Shown here in pieces: positions 1-8,215 of a stretch of DNA of 64,000 bases. The notes under the pieces were generated by a model. That model did not search any database. It saw only the letters and a list, made by a program, of their open reading frames with translations, and was not told the origin of the DNA. Each line of letters begins with the position of its first letter. Position 1 is the stretch's first letter. Both the position numbers and the translations under genes were made by a program. The stretch lies in contig NZ_CP031013.1 in assembly GCF_003711205.1 (NCBI RefSeq), forward strand, positions 186,001 to 250,000. Reading direction: 5' to 3'. Source of the DNA: Polaromonas sp. SP1 (GTDB taxonomy: Bacteria > Pseudomonadota > Gammaproteobacteria > Burkholderiales > Burkholderiaceae_C).

Positions 1-2
1 AA

Positions 3-77
3 GGCGTGGCTGCCTTCGCGCGCTACCGCGCGCAGGCCAAGGCGGCGTTAGCTCAAGGGGAGTCCAGCAATGGCTGA
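3..77 (+). CDS. C-terminal end of an upstream gene (partial, unidentified)
   Basis: An open frame enters from the left edge and ends at a TGA at 75-77, giving 24 visible residues rich in Ala, Arg and Gln. The stop lies inside the first codons of the next gene (ATG at 70), an 8-bp overlap of the kind seen in translationally coupled operons. Too little is present to name the product. Genes of this GIY-YIG family often sit beside helicases or other DNA-processing genes, but that is background knowledge and not visible here. Confidence 0.45.
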   Translation, partial: GVAAFARYRAQAKAALAQGESSNG

Positions 78-1263
78 CCTGGACGACGACGAGCTGCTGG
101 ACGCCCTGGGGGTTGACGCGACGCCAATAAAGATCTCCAGTCGCACCCCGCGCGAGGAACGCATCATCGCGGGCTTTGAGGACATCCTTCGCTTCCACCA
201 GACGCACGGTCGAGCACCCCAGCATGGCGAAGGGGGTGACATCTTTGAGCGACTCTATGCTGTGAGGCTGGATCAGTTGCGCAAGCTGCCGGAGGCGCAC
301 GCCCTTCTGGCAGGGCTGGATGCCCCAGGGCTGCTGGCAGGCGCCTCAGTCGCAAGCTCTAATGTCGATGCATTGGACGAAGATGCCCTGCTGGCTGAAC
401 TTGGCGTGGACGTCCCCAGCGTCGACGGACAAGACATCCGGGTTTTGAAGCACGTTCGGTCAATTGCAGAAAAACGCTTAGCCGAAGAGATCGCCAATCG
501 AGAAAAATGCGTGGACTTCGCGCAGTTCGAACCCTTGTTCGACGCCGTGCGTAGCGACCTCAAATCGGGAATTCGGCAAGGTCGCAGCTTCCAGTCCAAA
601 GAAAAGGCACTAGACGACATTGTGCTGGGGGCCTACTTCATCATCGGTGGGCAAATTGCCTACATTGCTGAGGTTGGCGAGGAATTCACTACAGAGTACG
701 GACGGCGCGACAGCCGCCTTCGGGTCGTGTTTGACAACGGCACCGAGGCCAGCGTTTTGATGCGCTCACTGCAACGCTCCCTGCATCGAGACGAGTCCGC
801 CAGGCTAGTTTCCGACCCTGAAGCTGGCCCACTGTTTGGAGGCACCCCAGAAGAGGGAGACATCGAGTCCGGGACCATTTATGTGCTTCGAAGCCTATCA
901 AATCTGCCCTTCGTGGTTGAACACCGCCAGTTGATCCACAAGATCGGCGTAACGGGAGGGAAGGTTGAAAGCCGCATCGCAACTGCTAAAAATGACGCCA
1001 CCTATCTTCTGGCCGATGTTGAGGTTGTAGCGACCTACAAACTTCACAACATGAATCGTGTCAAGCTGGAAAACATCTTCCACCGCCTATTCGGGGCCGC
1101 CCGGCTGGACTTGACGATTGAGGATCGCTTTGGCCAACCCGTAAAGCCCCAAGAATGGTTCTTGGTGCGGTTGGACGTCATTGACGAAGCAGTACAACGA
1201 ATACAGGACGGTTCAATCACAAGGGTGCACTATGACGTCGCAAGCGGGCAGCTTGTTGAATAG
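70..1263 (+). CDS. GIY-YIG nuclease family protein (T5orf172/MUG113-like)
   Basis: This 397-residue protein has three visible parts. The N-terminal ~150 residues are acidic and helical with repeats of the type LDxDxLLxxLGVD (around 5-15 and again near 100-115). A middle region (about 190-245) contains FIIGGQIAYIAEVGEEF and looks like a small beta-rich domain. The C-terminal ~125 residues start with GTIYVLRS near 267, continue with HKIGVTGGKVESRI and KLENIFHRLF, and end with the EWFLV segment, the layout of the GIY-YIG-like T5orf172 family. The role is therefore probably DNA binding or cleavage; the substrate is unknown. The start ATG overlaps the upstream stop by 8 bp. An AT-rich gap follows, so it may end an operon. 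Confidence 0.75.
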   Translation: MADLDDDELLDALGVDATPIKISSRTPREERIIAGFEDILRFHQTHGRAPQHGEGGDIFERLYAVRLDQLRKLPEAHALLAGLDAPGLLAGASVASSNVDALDEDALLAELGVDVPSVDGQDIRVLKHVRSIAEKRLAEEIANREKCVDFAQFEPLFDAVRSDLKSGIRQGRSFQSKEKALDDIVLGAYFIIGGQIAYIAEVGEEFTTEYGRRDSRLRVVFDNGTEASVLMRSLQRSLHRDESARLVSDPEAGPLFGGTPEEGDIESGTIYVLRSLSNLPFVVEHRQLIHKIGVTGGKVESRIATAKNDATYLLADVEVVATYKLHNMNRVKLENIFHRLFGAARLDLTIEDRFGQPVKPQEWFLVRLDVIDEAVQRIQDGSITRVHYDVASGQLVE

Positions 1264-1335
1264 ATATGTAGAAGCCTGTTACGGCTTTTGTGCTGTTCAT
1301 AGGTGCCGGTACTGCGCATTGTTTGAAAGCGTTCT

Positions 1336-1362
1336 TTAATTTAGTGAGTCACATTAAATTAA
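1336..1362. promoter_or_regulatory. AT-rich inverted repeat, possible operator
   Basis: The arms TTAATTTA-GTGA and TCAC-AT-TAAATTAA surround a single G; every arm base pairs apart from a 2-nt bulge on the right. It lies about 75 bp after the nuclease gene and has no U-run, so it does not look like a terminator. Binding by a regulator is a guess. Confidence 0.3.
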
Positions 1363-1448
1363 TCTTTAATACGGGGCGCAAGTATGAAAACAAGCTTGAA
1401 TAGAAGCCTAGGTGGCGAAAACCCGGCCGTGGCGGCATTCTTTTCGTG

Positions 1449-1503
1449 AAATTGGCCTCTAGCCCTTGTGGACTATGGGAAAGCAGCTATTAAAAGCATA
1501 GCA
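1449..1503 (-). repeat. Dispersed palindromic element, copy 1 (intergenic)
   Basis: Read on the minus strand it begins TGCTATGCTTTTAATAGCTG and ends with AGGGCTAGAG followed by a GxxAATTT tail. This matches the family consensus TGCTAT-n-ATAGCT, about 20-25 nt of variable sequence, then GGGCTrGAG and a GATTT-like end, seen at seven other sites in the window. Confidence 0.7.
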
Positions 1504-1570
1504 ATTGCAGGGGGATGGGCTCTAATTCGAAATCTCTGCTGAACAGGTCCAACAAAGCCGGTCGGCAGAC

Positions 1571-2419
1571 TCAGTCGCCCCCACCGCCACACCCCGAACC
1601 GCAACCACTCCCGCCGTCGCTGCCGCCGTCTCCGCTGCTGGATGAGCTTTCGCTGCCGCCGAAGCCATCCGCATCGCCGCTGTAGCTGCCGTCTGAAAAG
1701 CTTTCGCCGCAGTGGGCGCCGCAGCCGCCTCCCCCACCGTTATCGCGGCGCACGCCCTTGCAATCGGCCTGGTAGACAAAGCCGCCGGGGATGGCGAATT
1801 TGGCGTCCAGCGCAAACAGCAGGGGCAGGCGGCTGGGCTTTTTGGGGTTGATGGATTCTTCGCGGCAAGCCCAGTACCACGCGCGGCGCAGGCCGTCGTT
1901 GGTGGATGCCTTGTGGCCCAGCACTTCGGCGGGCACGTGGTCGATAAAACGGCCAATCACCAGGTTGCACCATTCGCGGTAGGCCGATGTGTGCAGGATG
2001 AATTCATGCCACATGCTGTCGACCACTTGGGACGGCATGGCGACGAAGCGCTTGTTGCTGCGCTGGCAGGCGATGAAGAACTGGCGCAGGCCGCGTTCGA
2101 CCAGTTCGGCGTCGCGCAGGGTGAGGTGCGGGTAGGTGGCTACCAGCTTGTGCTTCAGGAAGTTGGGCAGCGGGGCTTCACGCACGAGGCGGCTGCGTTC
2201 GCGGCTGGCCCAAATACCGGCCATGCCCATAACGGCGAACAAGCCCACCGCCGTAACAATGACCACGGCCGGCGGGCGCCAGCCTATAAAAAACACGGCT
2301 AGCACGATGCAGACGGCGGTGAAGGCCAACCTGGCGGCGGTGGAAGCCGAATACCGCAGCACCAGCCGTCGCCACAGCGGCATACGCGGCCCGCGATAGG
2401 TCTCACCCAGCCGCGCCAT
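1571..2419 (-). CDS. Glycine-rich domain-containing membrane protein (COG4278-like)
   Basis: The 282-residue product has two adjacent hydrophobic segments (about 28-47 and 51-70), a conserved cytosolic-looking domain with MWHEFILHTSAYREWC near 134-150 and further Cys and Trp residues, and a tail (about 226-282) made almost only of Gly, Ser, Asp and Cys. The WHEFILH motif is what I associate with the uncharacterised glycine-rich/COG4278 family. No catalytic role is known to me. The gene ends only after 3 bp from murB on the same strand, so the two are probably cotranscribed with murB first. The Cys/Gly-rich tail is unusual and could bind metal or be disordered. Confidence 0.65.
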   Translation of the reverse strand: MARLGETYRGPRMPLWRRLVLRYSASTAARLAFTAVCIVLAVFFIGWRPPAVVIVTAVGLFAVMGMAGIWASRERSRLVREAPLPNFLKHKLVATYPHLTLRDAELVERGLRQFFIACQRSNKRFVAMPSQVVDSMWHEFILHTSAYREWCNLVIGRFIDHVPAEVLGHKASTNDGLRRAWYWACREESINPKKPSRLPLLFALDAKFAIPGGFVYQADCKGVRRDNGGGGGCGAHCGESFSDGSYSGDADGFGGSESSSSSGDGGSDGGSGCGSGCGGGGD

Positions 2420-2422
2420 GCC

Positions 2423-3496
2423 TTAGACCACCACCGGCTCGGGCTCCAGCAGGATGCCGAAGCGCTCATACACGCTGGTCTGGATGGATTTGGCCAGCGT
2501 CATGACCTCGCCGCCGGTGACGGGGTTGGCCGAGCCGCCGCGGTTGACGAGCACCAGTGCCTGCTTTTCATACACGCCGGCGTTGCCGATGGATTTGCCT
2601 TTCCAGCCGCAGGCGTCGATCAGCCAGCCCGCAGCCAGCTTTACCGAGCCGTCGGCCAGGTGGTAATGGACGATTTTGGGTTCGCGCTGGATGATGTCGG
2701 CGCATTGCTCGGGCGACACCGTAGGGTTTTTAAAGAAGCTGCCGGCGTTGCCGATGACCTGCGGGTCGGGCAGCTTGGCTTTACGGATCTCGCAGATCCA
2801 CTCATAAATTTGTAGCGCGCTGGGCGCATGGATGCTGGACTGCAGCATCTTTTTCTCAATATCTGCATAGCCCAGCACGGCCTTCCAGGCCTTGGGCAGG
2901 GCAAAGCGCACCCTTGTAATGATCGCCTTGCCCTCCAGCCCGAAGCCGTGGACGCCTGGGCCGGCTGATTCCGGTGCCGAGCTGCTGTGCTTGAACACCG
3001 AATCGCGGTAGCCGAAGGCGCATTGCGCGGCATTAAGGGTAAAGGCCTGGCCGGTCGTCAAATCGATGGCGTCCAGCGACTCGAAGCGGTCTTGCAGCTC
3101 GACCCCGTAGGCGCCGATGTTCTGCACCGGCGACGCGCCGACCGTGCCCGGGATCAAGGCCAGGTTTTCCAGGCCGGGGTAACCGTTTTGCAGCGTCCAG
3201 GTCACCAGGTCATGCCAGTTTTCACCGGCGCCGGCCTCGACGATCCAGCTTTTGGCGTCTTCGCGCAGCAGGCGCTTGCCCATGATCTCGACCTTGAGCA
3301 CCAGCGGCTTGACGTCGCCGGTCAGCACGATGTTGCTGCCGCCGCCCAGCACGAACTTGGGCGCGGCTTTCAGGGCCGGATCCTGCAGCATGGCGGCAAT
3401 GTCGGCCTCACCCCCCACCCGGATCAGGCTGAGCGCCTTGGCCACGATGCCAAAGCTGTTGGAATGCTGGAGCGGAACGTTTTTCTCGACTAACAT
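2423..3496 (-). CDS. murB: UDP-N-acetylenolpyruvoylglucosamine reductase MurB
   Basis: MurB uses NADPH and FAD to reduce UDP-GlcNAc-enolpyruvate to UDP-MurNAc, the second committed step of peptidoglycan precursor synthesis in the cytoplasm. The 357-residue protein shows the FAD-binding segment [13 protein letters not shown] near 49-61, [21 protein letters not shown] near 113-133, the YRDS tyrosine typical of type I enzymes, the catalytic [10 protein letters not shown] near 247-256, and a C-terminal LEPEP containing the second catalytic Glu. Length fits the E. coli type (342). It is divergent from yajQ with a 53-bp spacer and is followed by the glycine-rich protein gene. Confidence 0.95.
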   Translation of the reverse strand: MLVEKNVPLQHSNSFGIVAKALSLIRVGGEADIAAMLQDPALKAAPKFVLGGGSNIVLTGDVKPLVLKVEIMGKRLLREDAKSWIVEAGAGENWHDLVTWTLQNGYPGLENLALIPGTVGASPVQNIGAYGVELQDRFESLDAIDLTTGQAFTLNAAQCAFGYRDSVFKHSSSAPESAGPGVHGFGLEGKAIITRVRFALPKAWKAVLGYADIEKKMLQSSIHAPSALQIYEWICEIRKAKLPDPQVIGNAGSFFKNPTVSPEQCADIIQREPKIVHYHLADGSVKLAAGWLIDACGWKGKSIGNAGVYEKQALVLVNRGGSANPVTGGEVMTLAKSIQTSVYERFGILLEPEPVVV

Positions 3497-3549
3497 CCGT
3501 GGATTGTCTCACCCCCGCCCCACCCTATCCCCTAGCAAAGACTTGCACC

Positions 3550-4035
3550 ATGCCCTCTTTCGACACCGTACTTGAAGCCGATCTGGTCAAGGTCAAAAAT
3601 GCCGTGGAAAACACCGGCAAGGAAATCGCCACGCGCTTTGACTTCAAGGGAACCTCCGCCTCCATCGAGCTGAAGGAAAAAGACATCACGCTGATCGGCG
3701 ACAGCGACTTCCAGCTCGACCAGATGAACGACATCCTGCGCAACAAGCTCACCAAGGCCGGCGTCGACATCCGCTTCCTGGACATCGGCAAGTCCGAAAA
3801 AATCGGCGGCGACAAGGTCAAGCAGGTTTCCAAGGTGCGCAACGGCATCGAGGCCGAGCAGGCCAAAAAAATCCAGCAGCTCATCAAGGGCAGCAAGGTC
3901 AAGGTCCAGGCCTCCATCCAGGGCGACGCTGTCCGCGTGACGGGCGCCAAGCGCGACGACCTGCAGGCCGCGATGGCCATGATCCGCACCGAGATCAGCG
4001 ATTTCCCGCTGAGCTTCAACAACTTCCGCGACTGA
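3550..4035 (+). CDS. yajQ: YajQ family nucleotide-binding protein
   Basis: The 161-residue product begins MPSFDTV and contains TRFDFKGT, a glycine-poor double RRM-like fold rich in Lys, and ends with the family signature [10 protein letters not shown]. YajQ proteins bind nucleotides; in Xanthomonas a homologue is a cyclic-di-GMP effector, but this role is not shown for this protein. An in-frame ATG lies 51 bp upstream, but the usual family N terminus supports the start at 3550. The next gene starts 5 bp after the stop, so the two probably share a transcript. Confidence 0.93.
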   Translation: MPSFDTVLEADLVKVKNAVENTGKEIATRFDFKGTSASIELKEKDITLIGDSDFQLDQMNDILRNKLTKAGVDIRFLDIGKSEKIGGDKVKQVSKVRNGIEAEQAKKIQQLIKGSKVKVQASIQGDAVRVTGAKRDDLQAAMAMIRTEISDFPLSFNNFRD

Positions 4036-4040
4036 TCACC

Positions 4041-4700
4041 ATGCGCGGCCCGCTGCTTGCGACATGCGCTGCCCTTGCGCTGCTTCACGGCACCGCGCAG
4101 GCCCAGTCCGTCGCGCTGGCGGGCATGCTGGGCAACAAGGCGCTGCTGGTCATCGACGGGGCGGCCCCCAAAATCCTGGCTCCGGGCCAAACGCATGAGG
4201 GTGTGAAGGTCGTTTCGACCACGGGCGATCAGGCGGTGGTTGAAATGTCCGGCAAACGCCATGCGCTGCGGGTAGGCGAGGCGCCCATCAGCAGCGGCGC
4301 CGGAGGTGGAACCGGCGCGCAGGCCGGGCAAGGCAACCGCATCGTGCTGACGGCGGGTAGCGGCGGCCACTTCATGACACAAGGCCAGATCAACGGCAAG
4401 TCCGCCCAGTTCATGGTGGACACCGGCGCCAGCGCGGTGTCGATGACGGTGACCGACGCCGAGCGCATGGGGGTTGACTACAAGTCAGGCCGGCCCGTGC
4501 AGTTGACGACGGCCAACGGCACCATCCTGGGCTGGCAAACCTCGCTCAACTCGGTGCGTGTGGGCGATGTGGAAGTTTTCAACGTACCGGCCGTCGTGGC
4601 TGCACGCGATATGCCTTTTATCTTGCTGGGCAACAGCTTCCTGACACGCTTTCAGATGAATCGCACCAATGAAGAAATGGTGCTGACCCGGCGGTACTAG
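4041..4700 (+). CDS. Periplasmic retropepsin-like aspartic protease family protein
   Basis: The 219-residue product has a signal peptide (about 1-21, ending TAQA), an N-terminal beta-rich region of about 80 residues, a Gly/Ala-rich linker, and then a single retropepsin domain with the catalytic motif FMVDTGASAVSMT (near 130-142), a flap region around TTANGTILG and the closing ILLGNSFLTRF. This matches the clan AA aspartic protease family that works as a dimer in retroviral relatives. The natural substrate is unknown. It lies directly behind yajQ (5-bp gap). Confidence 0.8.
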   Translation: MRGPLLATCAALALLHGTAQAQSVALAGMLGNKALLVIDGAAPKILAPGQTHEGVKVVSTTGDQAVVEMSGKRHALRVGEAPISSGAGGGTGAQAGQGNRIVLTAGSGGHFMTQGQINGKSAQFMVDTGASAVSMTVTDAERMGVDYKSGRPVQLTTANGTILGWQTSLNSVRVGDVEVFNVPAVVAARDMPFILLGNSFLTRFQMNRTNEEMVLTRRY

Positions 4701-4746
4701 CCGGCTGCACTAGCCGGCGCACCGTGCCGGCGCCGCTACGCGCCCG

Positions 4747-5379
4747 TCAGGCTTTCTTGCCGCTTCCCAGCTTCGACTCCGTGCCCTTGAGCAATTTGTT
4801 GATGTTTTCGCGGTGGCGGTAAATCAACAAGGCGCTGATGACAAACATCACCAGCAGGATGCGTTTGTCGACGTACCAGGCTTCGCGGTCGCCAAACAGG
4901 TAATACAGCGGCGCAAACACCGCCGCCACCAGGGACGCGAGCGAGGAATAGCGGGAAAAGAAGGCCACGATCACCCAGGTGAGCAGCGTGGCCAGGCCCA
5001 GCACCCAGCTCACGCCCATCAGCACGCCCGCCGCCGTGGCAACACCCTTGCCGCCCTTGAACTGGAAAAACACCGGATACAGGTGGCCCAAAAAGGCTGC
5101 AAGCCCCACCGCCGCGACCGTGCCGTCGCCCAGGCCGTAGTCGCCGCCAAACCACTGGACCAGCACCACCGGCAGCCAGCCCTTGAGGCCATCCAGCAGC
5201 AAGGTGATGACCGCCGCCGCCTTGCTGCCCGAGCGCAGCACATTGGTGGCGCCGGGGTTTTTGCTGCCGTAGCTGCGCGGGTCGCTCAAGCCCATGGCCT
5301 TGCTCACAATCACCGCAAACGAGAGTGAACCGAGCAGGTAGGCCAGCAGCGTGGCAGCGATGGAGTAGGCGTAGTTCAC
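4747..5379 (-). CDS. plsY: Acyl-phosphate glycerol-3-phosphate acyltransferase PlsY
   Basis: PlsY transfers an acyl group from acyl-phosphate to glycerol-3-phosphate, the first step of membrane phospholipid synthesis, in the inner membrane. The 210-residue protein has at least five hydrophobic segments and the PlsY motifs [11 protein letters not shown] (near 17), the glycine-rich [17 protein letters not shown] (near 33-49) and FKGGKGVAT (near 103-111). The start is a GTG at 5377-5379 preceded by GAGGAAG at good spacing, chosen because the family N terminus begins there. A run of five hexanucleotide repeats lies 23 bp upstream of the start. Confidence 0.94.
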   Translation of the reverse strand: MNYAYSIAATLLAYLLGSLSFAVIVSKAMGLSDPRSYGSKNPGATNVLRSGSKAAAVITLLLDGLKGWLPVVLVQWFGGDYGLGDGTVAAVGLAAFLGHLYPVFFQFKGGKGVATAAGVLMGVSWVLGLATLLTWVIVAFFSRYSSLASLVAAVFAPLYYLFGDREAWYVDKRILLVMFVISALLIYRHRENINKLLKGTESKLGSGKKA

Positions 5380-5401
5380 TTTGATCTTCCTCGTAATTTT
5401 T

Positions 5402-5432
<31 letters not shown>

Positions 5433-5472
5433 GTATGGTGGTCGCGCAGTTGCAGGGGAGTGGCCGGCAGCT

Positions 5473-5985
5473 TTAACCGTAGCCCGCCGCGTTGTCCAGA
5501 CTCAAAGCGCAATTCACTGATTTTGCACCCAGCAATGTGACACACACCTGCGGGTCAATACCGATCAGGTAGCCGCGCCGCCCGCCGTTGATAGCGATTT
5601 TAGGCAGGGTGAGGATGCTCTCTTCGATGTAGACCGGCATGGCTTTTCGCGTGCCGAAAGGCGATGTACCGCCCACCAGGTAACCGCTGTGGCGGTTGGC
5701 GACTTCGGGTTTACAAGGCTCGACCGACTTGGCACCGATTTGCCGCGCCAGATTTTTTGTGGAAACCTTGCGGTTGCCGTGCATCAGCACCAGCAGTGGC
5801 TTGGCGTCCTGGTCTTGCATGACCAGTGTCTTGACGACGGTGAACGGGTCAAAGCCCAGCACCTCGGCGCTGTGCTGGGCGCCGCCGTGCTCGAGGTACT
5901 CGTACGGATGCTCGGTGAAAGGCACCTTGCTCGCCTTGAGCAGCTGCGTAGCGGGCGTTTCGCTGACGTGGTCCTTTTTCCCCAT
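5473..5985 (-). CDS. ybaK: Cys-tRNA(Pro)/Cys-tRNA(Cys) deacylase, YbaK/EbsC family
   Basis: The 170-residue protein belongs to the YbaK editing-domain family that removes cysteine wrongly attached to tRNA-Pro. Visible features are the N-terminal TPATQLLKASKVPFTEHPYE, the conserved Lys in FTVVKTLVMQD, KVSTKNLARQIGAK, and the glycine-rich GGTSPFGTRKAMPVYIE. Length (about 160) is normal. An in-frame GTG directly precedes the ATG at 5985; the ATG was chosen since GAGGG lies 8 nt upstream. It reads toward plsY on the same strand and could contribute to plsY transcription. Confidence 0.88.
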   Translation of the reverse strand: MGKKDHVSETPATQLLKASKVPFTEHPYEYLEHGGAQHSAEVLGFDPFTVVKTLVMQDQDAKPLLVLMHGNRKVSTKNLARQIGAKSVEPCKPEVANRHSGYLVGGTSPFGTRKAMPVYIEESILTLPKIAINGGRRGYLIGIDPQVCVTLLGAKSVNCALSLDNAAGYG

Positions 5986-6010
5986 CACCTAATCCCTCAA
6001 CTCCCTGCCT

Positions 6011-7072
6011 TCACAGTGCCGGGTCGCGCGATTCCCAGCGGATTTTGTCGATCTCGGCGAGAACTTCGGCGGACAGCTTGGTGCCCCACGCATCCAGGTC
6101 TTCATCCAGTTGCGCGACCGAGGTCACGCCAATGATGGTGCTGGCGACCTGCCATTTGGTGTAGCAAAAGGCCAGTGCCAATTGGGTCGGGCTCAACTTG
6201 TTGTCGCGCGCCAGCGCGTTGTAGCGGCGCGCCGCGGCCAGGGCCTCGGGGCGGCCCCAGCGCTGCTTGCGCACGGATTCGAATTTTCCGATGCGCGCAT
6301 TCTTGGGGGCGTTCGGGCCTTCGATGCCGGACTCGTCGTACTTGCCCGTCAGCAAGCCAAAACCCAGCGGCGAATAGGCCAGCAGCGAGACACCCAGGCG
6401 GTGCATGGTTTCGTCCAGGCCGTTTTCAACGGTTCGGTTGACCAGGCAATACGGGTTTTGCACGGCAGCCACGCGCGGCAGGCCGTGCTGCTCGGCCAGG
6501 CGCACAAACTCGTGCACGCCATACGGCGTTTCGTTCGACAGGCCGATGGCCTTCACCTTGCCGGCCTTGACCAGACCGCCCAGTGCTTCAAGCTGTTCGT
6601 GGATAGGCGTGGCAGAGCGCTCCTGCTCGGGGTTGTAATACAGCGCGCCGAAGGCGGGCACATGGCGCTCGGGCCAGTGGATCTGGTAGAGGTCGATCAC
6701 GTCGGTCTGCAGGCGCTTGAGGCTGGCGTCGCATGAAGCCACGATGTCTTTGGCCGTCATGCCGCTGCCTTCACGCACCCAGGGCATGCCGCGCGAAGGG
6801 CCGGCCACTTTGGTGGCCAGCACCAGCTTGCCGCGGGCCGAAGGGTTTTTGGCGAACCAGTTGCCGATGATGGTTTCGGTCGAGCCGCAGGTTTCTGCGC
6901 GCGCCGGCACGGAGTACATCTCGGCCGTGTCGATGAAGTTGACACCGCGCTCCAGCGAGCGGCTCAGGATGGCATGGGAAGTTTTTTCGTCCACCTGTTC
7001 ACCGAATGTCATGGTGCCCAGGCAAATGGGGGTCACGTGCAGGTCGCTGGAGCCGAGTTGGACTTTGTTCAT
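6011..7072 (-). CDS. Aldo/keto reductase, Tas-like
   Basis: The 353-residue product is an NADPH-dependent oxidoreductase of the aldo-keto reductase superfamily. The catalytic residues are visible: Asp and Tyr in NFIDTAEMYSVPARAET, Lys in LATKV, and His in YQIHWPERHVP. The insert between the Tyr and Lys motifs and total length match E. coli Tas (346 residues) more than the shorter YajO-type enzymes. Substrate is unknown. The start at 7072 (MNKVQLGSSDLHV) is preferred to an upstream in-frame codon since it matches the family N terminus. It follows the ybaK-like gene's promoter region on the same strand (26-bp gap), so they may be cotranscribed. Confidence 0.85.
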   Translation of the reverse strand: MNKVQLGSSDLHVTPICLGTMTFGEQVDEKTSHAILSRSLERGVNFIDTAEMYSVPARAETCGSTETIIGNWFAKNPSARGKLVLATKVAGPSRGMPWVREGSGMTAKDIVASCDASLKRLQTDVIDLYQIHWPERHVPAFGALYYNPEQERSATPIHEQLEALGGLVKAGKVKAIGLSNETPYGVHEFVRLAEQHGLPRVAAVQNPYCLVNRTVENGLDETMHRLGVSLLAYSPLGFGLLTGKYDESGIEGPNAPKNARIGKFESVRKQRWGRPEALAAARRYNALARDNKLSPTQLALAFCYTKWQVASTIIGVTSVAQLDEDLDAWGTKLSAEVLAEIDKIRWESRDPAL

Positions 7073-7354
7073 GGGGATTGGCGGTTGAAGATGAAAGAAG
7101 CCACCCGTCGCGGGGGCGCAATGGCTTGTGAAAGATTTCACAAAACGGCTAGTTTATAGGCTCAGAACACGGCGTGCAGGGCGTCCAACTCGGGTCTTTG
7201 TCTTACATCTTCTCACCAATCGCCTGCCTACCATTCACACAGCAGCGTTTTAATCCCGTCGTGATTGAGCGCCGGTTGGTGAATCAAACATTCACCGGCT
7301 CACCCTTCATAACGACATCTTTCTAATTATTCAATTTTCCCGAGGAGCATTTTC

Positions 7355-8020
7355 ATGAACAAACTGACCATCACATCCATTACCAGCGCAGCGCTGATCG
7401 CCCTGACCCTCTCCGGTTGCGCCAACATGAGCGAAACCCAAAAGGGCACGGCGCAAGGCGCGGGCATCGGCGCGGTTGCCGGCGCACTGCTGGGCGCGGC
7501 CACCGGTGGCTCCAAGGGCGCGGCCACGGGCGCCGTCCTGGGCGGCGCTGTTGGCGCCGGCGGCGGTTATATCTGGTCCAAGAAAATGCAGGACCAGAAA
7601 GCCGCGATGGAACAAGCGACCGCAGGCACCGGCGTGGCCGTGAGCCAGACCACCGACAACCGCCTGAAGCTGGACATCCCGAGCGACGTGTCGTTTGACG
7701 TGGGCCGCTCGGCCATCAAGCCCAACTTCGCGCCCATCCTGAACCAGTTCGCGACCAGCCTGAACCAGAACCCGGTGACCACCGTCACCATCATCGGCCA
7801 CACCGACAACACCGGCTCGGATGCCGTCAACAACCCGCTGTCGATTGATCGTGCCGATGCCGCCCGTGACTACCTGGTCAGCCGCGGCGTCGCCCGTACC
7901 CGCATCGCCACCGACGGCCGCGGTTCGCGCGAACCCATTGCCGACAACAACACGCAACAAGGCCGCGACAAGAATCGTCGCGTTGAAATCTACGTAGCCG
8001 AACAGGTTGCCGCGAGGTAA
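7355..8020 (+). CDS. OmpA-family outer-membrane lipoprotein
   Basis: The 221-residue protein has a lipoprotein signal (about 1-21) with lipobox LSGC, a Gly/Ala-rich glycine-zipper segment (about 30-75: GAGIGAVAGALLGAATGG and similar), and a C-terminal OmpA/peptidoglycan-binding domain (about 105-215) with FDVGRSAIKPNF, IIGHTDNTGS, LSIDRADAARDYL and NRRVEIYV. It is expected to anchor the outer membrane to peptidoglycan; the YiaD/YfiB group has this layout. A ribosome site GAGGAG lies just before the ATG. The gene stands alone, ending before a repeat region and a shared terminator. Confidence 0.9.
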   Translation: MNKLTITSITSAALIALTLSGCANMSETQKGTAQGAGIGAVAGALLGAATGGSKGAATGAVLGGAVGAGGGYIWSKKMQDQKAAMEQATAGTGVAVSQTTDNRLKLDIPSDVSFDVGRSAIKPNFAPILNQFATSLNQNPVTTVTIIGHTDNTGSDAVNNPLSIDRADAARDYLVSRGVARTRIATDGRGSREPIADNNTQQGRDKNRRVEIYVAEQVAAR

Positions 8021-8022
8021 TT

Positions 8023-8127
8023 GCACACCCCTGCCGGCGCTCACTGCGTGTAGCGCCACCTCCCCTTGCAGATAACTGGGCACACCCCTATCGGCGTTCA
8101 CTGCGTGTAACGCCTTTTCCCCTTGCA
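8023..8127 (+). repeat. Two tandem imperfect copies, 57-bp period
   Basis: Copy one (8023-8071) and copy two (8080-8127) both start GCACACCCCT, share TCACTGCGTGTA in the middle and end CCCCTTGCAG. A related sequence with the same TCACTGCGTGTA core lies between pepN and fbp at 21306-21352. They sit in non-coding DNA after the OmpA-like gene. Confidence 0.7.
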
Positions 8128-8178
8128 GGGGACGGCGCTTGTGGCCTGGCGAAGCCAGTTCCACGGCGCCTGCTGGAA

Positions 8179-8207
8179 TAAAAAAGCACCCATCGGGTGC
8201 TTTTTTA
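8179..8207. terminator. Bidirectional Rho-independent terminator
   Basis: A perfect palindrome AAAAAAGCACCC-ATC-GGGTGCTTTTTT gives a 6-bp GC-rich core extended by A-T pairs with a T-run in both directions. It lies between the convergent OmpA-like gene and acyl-CoA synthetase gene and should stop transcription from both. Confidence 0.9.
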
Positions 8208-8215
8208 TGGCTGCG

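Larger units (their letters stand above)
1264..1570. other. AT-rich intergenic gap with inverted repeat and tiny ORF
   Basis: This 300-bp gap is clearly more AT-rich than its neighbours. It holds a weak stem (AAGCC/GGCTT, about 1273-1288) just after the nuclease gene, an inverted repeat at 1336-1362, a possible 21-codon ORF starting ATG at 1384 and ending 1449, and one copy of the dispersed palindromic element (1449-1503). The tiny ORF has only a weak ribosome site and I do not call it a gene. Confidence 0.5.

Noticed and set aside
1384..1449. 21-codon ORF in the AT-rich gap
   Set aside because: Weak ribosome site and partly next to a repeat; too short to support without conservation.
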